DNA from: CAZKGE01 sp964636405
GTDB taxonomy: Bacteria; Bacillota; Clostridia; Christensenellales; CAG-138
DNA: 64,000 bases
Assembly (NCBI GenBank): GCA_964636405.1
Contig: CAZWSI010000001.1
Span: 62,001-126,000, forward strand
Direction: 5' to 3'
The stretch's first letter is position 1. Each line of letters opens with the position of its first letter. Made by a program: the position numbers and the translations under genes. Positions 59,268-64,000 of this stretch are shown here, in pieces. The notes under the pieces were generated by a model. The model searched no databases and was not told where the DNA came from. It saw only the letters and a program-made list of their open reading frames with translations.

Positions 59268-60701
59268 TTACAGAATGCGGCGCTGCGCATCGCAAAGGAG
59301 CTCGACGCCGCCCTCGATGGTAAAGCACGAGCCGCCCTCGTTTGAAAGCGTGAAGCTGAAGGCCCGTCCGTCGCCCGAAAGCGGCGCTTCCAGCACGCCC
59401 CGGCTGTTTTTCGGCATGATACGCTCGTAAAACACCCTGTCCGCGCCCGCCGTGGCCTCCACGGCGAGGATGCCGCCGCTGCCGCGCAAATAGAGCTCTT
59501 TAAGCTGCTTTTGCGCCACCTTGGAGCCCATATCCGTTTCCGGCGTGCGCCAATAGGCGCGGATGGGCGCGCCGTCGTAGCTTTCGCCCTCGTTAAAGCG
59601 GCAGAGCAGGCCCTCGCCTGTGAGCAGGTAGAGTGTGCCGTCGGCGGCGCAGAGATCCGTCACCGTAAAGCCGGTGCGCAGCATATAGCAGCGGCGGGCC
59701 AGATCGTAAACAAGAAGGGCGTTGTTTTGCTCCGCGCCGTCGAGCGCGACGGCAAAATAGAGCCGGTCGCGGCAGGCGGCGCCCGTGCAGCGGGAAAGCG
59801 CCGCCCGCGCGAGGATACCGCGCGCCTTGGACGCGTCGGAGAGCCTGCGCACGGTCTGCCCGTCGTAGCAGGAAAGCCCCCCGCCGGAGAGCACATACAG
59901 CACGTCGCCGCAGCGCACGCAGGCCGTGTGCGGGAGCCGCTCCATCTCCGCGTTCACGGGGTAGAGGCGGTAGTTGGCCGGCCGGTCGCCCAAGAGCCCG
60001 TAGAGCGAATTGCGCTTCCAGATCACGAGCTGGTTGCTCAGCGCGAACAGCCCCGTGATGGGATCGGAGTCCGCGCCAACCTCCACATGGCCGCCCGAGG
60101 TGTTTTCGCTGGCCGGATCGTTTGAAAAATCCTCCATGCTGCGCGTACCGCCCGGCGCCATGCTCCAATAGAGCCGCGCGGGGTGCGCGGGGTCGCCCGC
60201 CGCAAAGAGCCGGTTGTAATAGAGCTCCATAAAGCGCAGCGGCATGTCGGAAAGTGCCTCGGCGCTGCCAAAGAGCGCGGCGGAGGCGGCCTGCCCGTCC
60301 CATTTGCGCAGTTGCTGCGCGCCGTTTGAGGCGAGCAGGTATTCCGTCGCGCCGATCTTGACGCGCTGAAAATCGAACGCCGCCGGGTCTTCGCAATCCG
60401 TCGCGTAGCCGGCGAGCGTTTCCCAGCCTGTGCCGCCGTGCCGAAAGAGCGTAAGCCCCGTGCGCGCGGTCACGATAAAATCCAGCGCGCCGCTGCTGTT
60501 TTTTATATACAGCCTGCGGCAATCTTCGCCCGCCGGGTGCGCGGGCGGCCCGTGCCGGACATAGCCCCTGGCCACGGAGAGCCGCCCGCCGTCCGTATCC
60601 ATGTTTTCCGCGTCCGGGCTTTCATTGGCGGGCAGATCGTTTTCGCAGACCGACTGGTTGACGCCTAAAAACGAGGGAATGCAGTATCGCACAAAGGCCA
60701 C
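59268..60701 (-). CDS. Beta-propeller-like phage tail/stabilisation protein
   Basis: 477 residues. Begins FVRYCIPSFLGVNQSVCEND and ENMDTDGGRLSVARGYVR, then repeats of strand-turn-strand units such as VLYVLSGGGLSCYDG, DRLYFAVALDGAEQNNALLV and GTLYLLTGEGLL, ending with a jelly-roll-like AFSFTLSNEGGS. N-terminal layout and position downstream of a connector resemble propeller-type head-closure or tail-hub proteins of podoviruses (P22 gp10-like). No enzymatic motif. Function inferred from fold impression and order. Confidence 0.68.
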   Translation of the reverse strand: MAFVRYCIPSFLGVNQSVCENDLPANESPDAENMDTDGGRLSVARGYVRHGPPAHPAGEDCRRLYIKNSSGALDFIVTARTGLTLFRHGGTGWETLAGYATDCEDPAAFDFQRVKIGATEYLLASNGAQQLRKWDGQAASAALFGSAEALSDMPLRFMELYYNRLFAAGDPAHPARLYWSMAPGGTRSMEDFSNDPASENTSGGHVEVGADSDPITGLFALSNQLVIWKRNSLYGLLGDRPANYRLYPVNAEMERLPHTACVRCGDVLYVLSGGGLSCYDGQTVRRLSDASKARGILARAALSRCTGAACRDRLYFAVALDGAEQNNALLVYDLARRCYMLRTGFTVTDLCAADGTLYLLTGEGLLCRFNEGESYDGAPIRAYWRTPETDMGSKVAQKQLKELYLRGSGGILAVEATAGADRVFYERIMPKNSRGVLEAPLSGDGRAFSFTLSNEGGSCFTIEGGVELLCDAQRRIL

Positions 60702-60704
60702 GGT

Positions 60705-61259
60705 TCAGCCCTCCCCATATCGGTTTTCGATGCGGTATGAATCGGCCTCGCCCATATCCCGGCGCAGCTTGCGGCGCCCTTCGCGGTAGAGCTCGAAGCA
60801 CTGACGCGCCGCGCTGAGCGAGGCTGCGTCCCCCATGGCGCGCTCCCGCGCCACGGCGTAGGTCACAAGCAGGCTGTGCGCGTGCGCGGGCAGGTCGGGC
60901 ACGTCCGTATCGATGCGCAGCTCCTTCGGCAGGAAGCGGTAGGTGATGCATGCGGGGCCGTCCGGCACGCCCGGCACATGGAGCAGCCCCGTGCCCACGC
61001 CGTAGTAAAAGGCGACGCGCGTGCCGTCCCGGGTGAGAGCGAGCACCTTTACGCAGCCGCGCGGCAGCTCCGCCGTGTCCACCGTGCCGCTTGAAACGGT
61101 CACCGGGTCCGTGCGCCGGGGCTGCGCGGCGCTCGCTGCGTCGATCATCGCGTCGTTGAGATAGCGGGTGAGCTTATCGCGCCAGAGCTCGATGGTCTGC
61201 GCGTCGGTCGCGCGGCCAAGCTGCTCGAGCGCGGCGGTGAGAAGTTCCAGCAGCGTCAT
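60705..61259 (-). CDS. Phage head-tail adaptor/connector-like protein
   Basis: 184 residues. Helical start (MTLLELLTAALEQLGRATDA then WRDKLTRYLNDAMIDA), a middle beta part with VKVLALTRDGTRVAFYYG, and a helical end. Size, helix-rich start and location between capsid and propeller-like genes fit a gp4-like adaptor that joins the portal. GAGGAGG precedes the ATG at 61259, overlapping the stop of the preceding gene region. Confidence 0.6.
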   Translation of the reverse strand: MTLLELLTAALEQLGRATDAQTIELWRDKLTRYLNDAMIDAASAAQPRRTDPVTVSSGTVDTAELPRGCVKVLALTRDGTRVAFYYGVGTGLLHVPGVPDGPACITYRFLPKELRIDTDVPDLPAHAHSLLVTYAVARERAMGDAASLSAARQCFELYREGRRKLRRDMGEADSYRIENRYGEG

Positions 61260-61270
61260 AGCGCGCCTCC

Positions 61271-61549
61271 TCAGCCTACGCGCTTGCCGCCGTCGCGGCA
61301 AAACGCGCGCACGGCCTTTTCGCTCTCCGCGCGGAGACGGCTGCTGCGGGCGATTACGTCCGCAAGACTCTTGGGAACCTCCACGGGGACGTTCGTCTTA
61401 ATGCGGAAAAAGTGTCCGTTCACGCCGCCCTCCCAAAAGGGCTCCCCGTTTACGGGCAGGATCGTGACCCAAATCTTCTTTTCCCCGGCAAGCAGCCGGC
61501 CCGTTTCGCTCGTAATGTGATCGATCTCCCGTTCACTGATGTATTCCAT
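61271..61549 (-). CDS. Small phage-cassette protein
   Basis: 92 residues. MEYISEREIDHITSETGRLL and KIWVTILPVNGEPFWEGGVN, then FRIKTNVPVEVPKSLADVI, which is like the short structural proteins (loops that decorate or bind the capsid) often annotated after N4-gp56 capsids. GAGGAG lies 9 nt before the ATG at 61549; longer upstream frames cross the hairpin region and were rejected. Confidence 0.75.
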   Translation of the reverse strand: MEYISEREIDHITSETGRLLAGEKKIWVTILPVNGEPFWEGGVNGHFFRIKTNVPVEVPKSLADVIARSSRLRAESEKAVRAFCRDGGKRVG

Positions 61550-61641
61550 GTTATTGGCTCCTCTCAAAATGGTTTTTACTCGTTTTCGTAAAGCCGTCGG
61601 CGCGCGCCTTCGGTTTTCGGCTTGCCCGGTCCGTCCGGCGC

Positions 61642-61671
61642 CCCCCGCGCCCGTAAACGCGGGCGCGGGGG
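61642..61671 (-). terminator. Strong hairpin after the capsid gene
   Basis: CCCCGCGCCCG pairs with CGGGCGCGGGG around a short loop. No T-run follows, so it is more likely an mRNA-stabilising or attenuating structure that keeps capsid message above downstream genes than a full terminator. Confidence 0.5.
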
Positions 61672-61699
61672 AGTAAGGCGACAAAGAAGCTTTGCCGTT

Positions 61700-62911
61700 T
61701 TATACGCTGACCGCGTGCTCGATGCGCACGAGCCAGAGGTTGTTGAGGATGGTCGCCGTATAGGCGGCCACCTTCGCGCCCACGGTGGAGCGCTGGTCGA
61801 GCGGATCGGCTGTGCCCGCCGAGCCCTTGGGCTTGATGATCGTTTGCAGCGTGCCGCTGCCCACCACGTCGATCACGCCGTACGCATCCGCGCCGAATAC
61901 CAGCGTGGCGTGTACGGGCAGGCCCTTTTTGTCGGAATCGAGCGCGCCCACGTCCTCGCTGTACACGAGCGTGTTGGCCGGGATGGCCGCGACGACGGCG
62001 GCGGAGAGCGTAATGGTCTTTGCCGCCTTGTCGCAGGAGGCTACGGTGTAGGCCGTGGTGCCGATTTTAATCGCCGCGCCGGCGCTTAGATACGCGGCGG
62101 CCGCGTCGGGCAGCGCCGCCACGGTCACCGTGTCGCTCCCGGCGGCATGCGCGGTCACCTTGGTATACACGCTCTGGGAAAACACCTTCGCCTCGGTGGA
62201 TTCGACGAAGACCACGCCAAAGAGCCGCCCAATCTCGCCGGAATAAATCTGCTCCGCGTTCGCATACTTGGACACGTCCTGCCACAGCGTGTCGCTTTGC
62301 AGATCGAAGGTCGCGTCGGGCGAGCAGATGCACACAAAGTGCGGCTTGCGCGCGCCGCCGTCCGCGCCGTTTACAAACATGCGCGCCTTGGCCTTTTTCA
62401 GCGTGCGCACGGCCTTGCGGATCTCGGACACCGTGAGCTTGTCGGCGCTCGTGAGCGTGAGCCTGCTTGCGCGGCCTCCGGCGTACTGCACGTTGCTGCC
62501 CGCGCACATCGCGTCGCGCGTGACCCACTCCACCACGGTTCCCAGTTGCTCGCCGAGCAGCTCGGCACTCTCGCAAATGACCGGGTCGTAGGAGGTGAGC
62601 TCGTAAAGGTCTGACACCTCCACATACGCGCCGTATTGCTTGACCTCGGCCTCCACGCGCGTCTGCGCCAGGCTCTGGCCGTCGGGCGTAACGCCCTCAA
62701 CGAGCGAAAGCGCCTCGGTATCGGGGGTAAAGAGCTCATAGCGCCGGAATTCCGCGCGCTTGCCGGCATGCTGCGGGATGGCGCGCTTCTGGCCGAAGCT
62801 TGCGTGCACGAGCCGGGTTTTGGCCGCTTCGAGCAGCGCCCGGTCATAGAAGGTTTTGTTGGAATAGGTGCTCGAGGCCGTGTTGAGCGTGGTATTGATC
62901 ATATTAGACAT
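61700..62911 (-). CDS. Major capsid protein, N4-gp56 type
   Basis: 403 residues. STYSNKTFYDRALLEAAKTR, FGQKRAIPQHAGKRAEFRRY, LVEGVTPDGQSLAQTRVEAE and VKQYGAYVEVSDLYELTSYD form the N-terminal half, and DQRSTVGAKVAAYTATILNN plus WLVRIEHAVSV the end; both are marks of the N4-gp56 capsid family (HK97-like fold). GGAGGAAATCGC precedes the ATG. Confidence 0.9.
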   Translation of the reverse strand: MSNMINTTLNTASSTYSNKTFYDRALLEAAKTRLVHASFGQKRAIPQHAGKRAEFRRYELFTPDTEALSLVEGVTPDGQSLAQTRVEAEVKQYGAYVEVSDLYELTSYDPVICESAELLGEQLGTVVEWVTRDAMCAGSNVQYAGGRASRLTLTSADKLTVSEIRKAVRTLKKAKARMFVNGADGGARKPHFVCICSPDATFDLQSDTLWQDVSKYANAEQIYSGEIGRLFGVVFVESTEAKVFSQSVYTKVTAHAAGSDTVTVAALPDAAAAYLSAGAAIKIGTTAYTVASCDKAAKTITLSAAVVAAIPANTLVYSEDVGALDSDKKGLPVHATLVFGADAYGVIDVVGSGTLQTIIKPKGSAGTADPLDQRSTVGAKVAAYTATILNNLWLVRIEHAVSV

Positions 62912-62932
62912 GCGATTTCCTCCTTGCGGTTC

Positions 62933-63448
62933 TTAAAGTGGGATGCGCCGGCCGCCGCGCGCCGCGGTCTGGATGGCGTTTTTGAGCTTGATAAACTCCG
63001 CGCTGTCCATCGAGGCGTAGTCCGGCCCGGTTGCGTTGCCCGTGCCGCCGCGGGTGCTGCGGGGCAGGGCGTTGCGGCGGGAAAGCGCGTCGGTCATGCG
63101 TTCGCGAGCGCTTTCCTCGCACGCCTCGGCGCGCTTTTCGGAAAGGTACACCCTTGCCGCCGCGTAGGGCGGAAGCTCCGCAAGGAGCTTGACAAAGGCC
63201 GCGTCCTCCGTCAGCGCGCGCAGATCGGCGTTTTCGGGCAGCAGGCCCTCCTGGATGAGCCGAACGAGCGCGTCCGCGAGCGCCTGAATCTTTGCCTCGT
63301 CCGTTTCAGTTCCGGCTTCGGGCCGGCGCGCGCCGGCCGCCTCCTGCGGCTCGTCGGCCGTATTGGACGCGACCGCTGCGGCTGAGCCGTTCCGCTGCCC
63401 GGTTTTTCCGAGCAGCGCCTGTTCAATGCGAGAAAGTTCGTCCTTCAT
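62933..63448 (-). CDS. Phage scaffold-like protein
   Basis: 171 residues, mostly helical and acidic (DELSRIEQALLGKTGQR, IQALADALVRLIQEGLLPEN, ASMDSAEFIKLKNAIQTAAR), with a flexible Ala/Gly/Glu stretch near residues 23-48. It lies directly before the capsid gene, the usual place of scaffolds, and overlaps the end of the portal gene by 26 nt. No enzymatic motif. Confidence 0.68.
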   Translation of the reverse strand: MKDELSRIEQALLGKTGQRNGSAAAVASNTADEPQEAAGARRPEAGTETDEAKIQALADALVRLIQEGLLPENADLRALTEDAAFVKLLAELPPYAAARVYLSEKRAEACEESARERMTDALSRRNALPRSTRGGTGNATGPDYASMDSAEFIKLKNAIQTAARGGRRIPL

Positions 63449-64000
63449 GGGTTCCTCCTTTAGATAATCTGGGCGCTTGCGCGCCCGGCTGCTGCTGCGA
63501 GGCTTCAGACTGCGCCTGCCGCTCCTGCTCGCGCATCTCTTTCAGCACCGCGTCCTTTCCGTCGAACACCATCAGCTCCACGGCCTGCGCGGGCTTAAGG
63601 ATGCCGGCGGAAAGCATGCGGAGCACGAGCTCGTTCTGGCTCATGGCGGAAAACTTCGTTTCCTGCTGGGCCCGCACCGAGATGCAGAATTCGATGGGCA
63701 GCCGCGCGTCGCCCTCTGCGCGCCGCATGAGCATGGCGCTTTCAAAGCTGGCGCGCTTGATTTCCCCGCCTACCTGCACGCTGACTTGGCGCGTAAAGAA
63801 ATTGAACTCGCGTTCCACGAGGATCTCCATGCGCACCGCGTCGCGGAAGGTTTCGTGCAGCATGCGGGAAAAGACCCGCGCGCGCTTGTTGCTCATTTCC
63901 TGCAAGGCGGCGATGGCGGAGGCGGCGGTGATGCCGCCGGTCGTCATGCCGCGGGAAAAGTCGTTCGCGCCGCTTTCCTGCTTGATGTCCTCGCGCAGCT
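63423..64000 (-). CDS. Phage portal protein, C-terminal part (partial)
   Basis: The frame is open at the right edge and reads REDIKQESGANDFSRGMTTG, then GITAASAIAALQEMSNKRAR and SRMLHETFRDAVRMEIL, the late-barrel region of P22-like portal proteins. It continues with AMSQNELVLRMLSAG and a Gln-rich end (SEASQQQPGAQ). The N-terminal part lies outside the window, so an inner methionine is not taken as the start. Terminase genes are expected beyond the edge. Confidence 0.8.
   Translation of the reverse strand, partial: LREDIKQESGANDFSRGMTTGGITAASAIAALQEMSNKRARVFSRMLHETFRDAVRMEILVEREFNFFTRQVSVQVGGEIKRASFESAMLMRRAEGDARLPIEFCISVRAQQETKFSAMSQNELVLRMLSAGILKPAQAVELMVFDGKDAVLKEMREQERQAQSEASQQQPGAQAPRLSKGGTHEGRTFSH

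Noticed and set aside
61622..61684. Upstream extension of the 92-residue phage protein to 137 residues
   Set aside because: The extension crosses the strong hairpin and has no ribosome site; the ATG at 61549 has GAGGAG at good spacing.

Overview
The window (about 63% G+C by eye) reads as the chromosome of an endospore-forming, high-GC member of the Bacillota, class Clostridia. The evidence is a near-complete spoIIIA operon, spoIVB, spo0A and spmAB. It also carries the usual Clostridia gene order asp23-amaP-nusB-xseAB-ispA-dxs-tlyA-nadK-argR-recN-spoIVB-spo0A. No tRNA, rRNA or CRISPR array was seen. Genus-level placement cannot be made from the sequence alone; a gut lineage such as Christensenellales would fit.

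Layout. (1) 1-6170: a glycine-riboswitch-controlled GcvT-SHMT fusion running off the left edge; a divergent pair of peptidoglycan enzymes (L,D-transpeptidase and D,D-carboxypeptidase); and a coupled ChbG-type deacetylase and formyltransferase. (2) 6171-18155: accessory metabolism and envelope genes (hydrolase, MFS carrier, lipoprotein phosphoesterase, frameshifted M6 protease, two tiny proteins, glycosyltransferase-flippase-CDP-alcohol phosphotransferase, solitary DNA methyltransferase, GntR regulator). (3) 18257-36058: the sporulation and housekeeping core. (4) 36064-48003: VanZ-like protein, MecA-like PBP, SpmA/SpmB, DNA polymerase III delta, UvrB, a thymidylate-synthase-superfamily protein and a YugP-type protease. 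(5) 48056-57871: one reverse-strand locus of two-component system, VanZ-like protein, solute-binding protein with a sensor-like N-terminal half, two CUT1-type permeases, HlyD-like adaptor, FtsX/MacB-like permease and a second VanZ. (6) 58135-64000: a reverse-strand phage head cassette (portal, scaffold, N4-gp56-type capsid, connector, beta-propeller-like and small proteins) leaving the window on the right.

Most notable points: the GcvT-SHMT fusion under a tandem glycine riboswitch; a Spo0A whose receiver lacks the acidic Asp pair; a SpoIIIAF gene that is both very short and frameshifted; a dispersed hairpin repeat family found mainly at convergent gene ends; three genes with an extended -10 box placed 6-7 nt before the ATG (predicted leaderless); an 11-bp-spaced direct repeat over the -35 region of the VanZ/ABC operon next to its two-component system; and the unusual make-up of that operon.

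Two apparent single-base frameshifts (M6 protease, spoIIIAF) could be real mutations or assembly errors; reads would decide.
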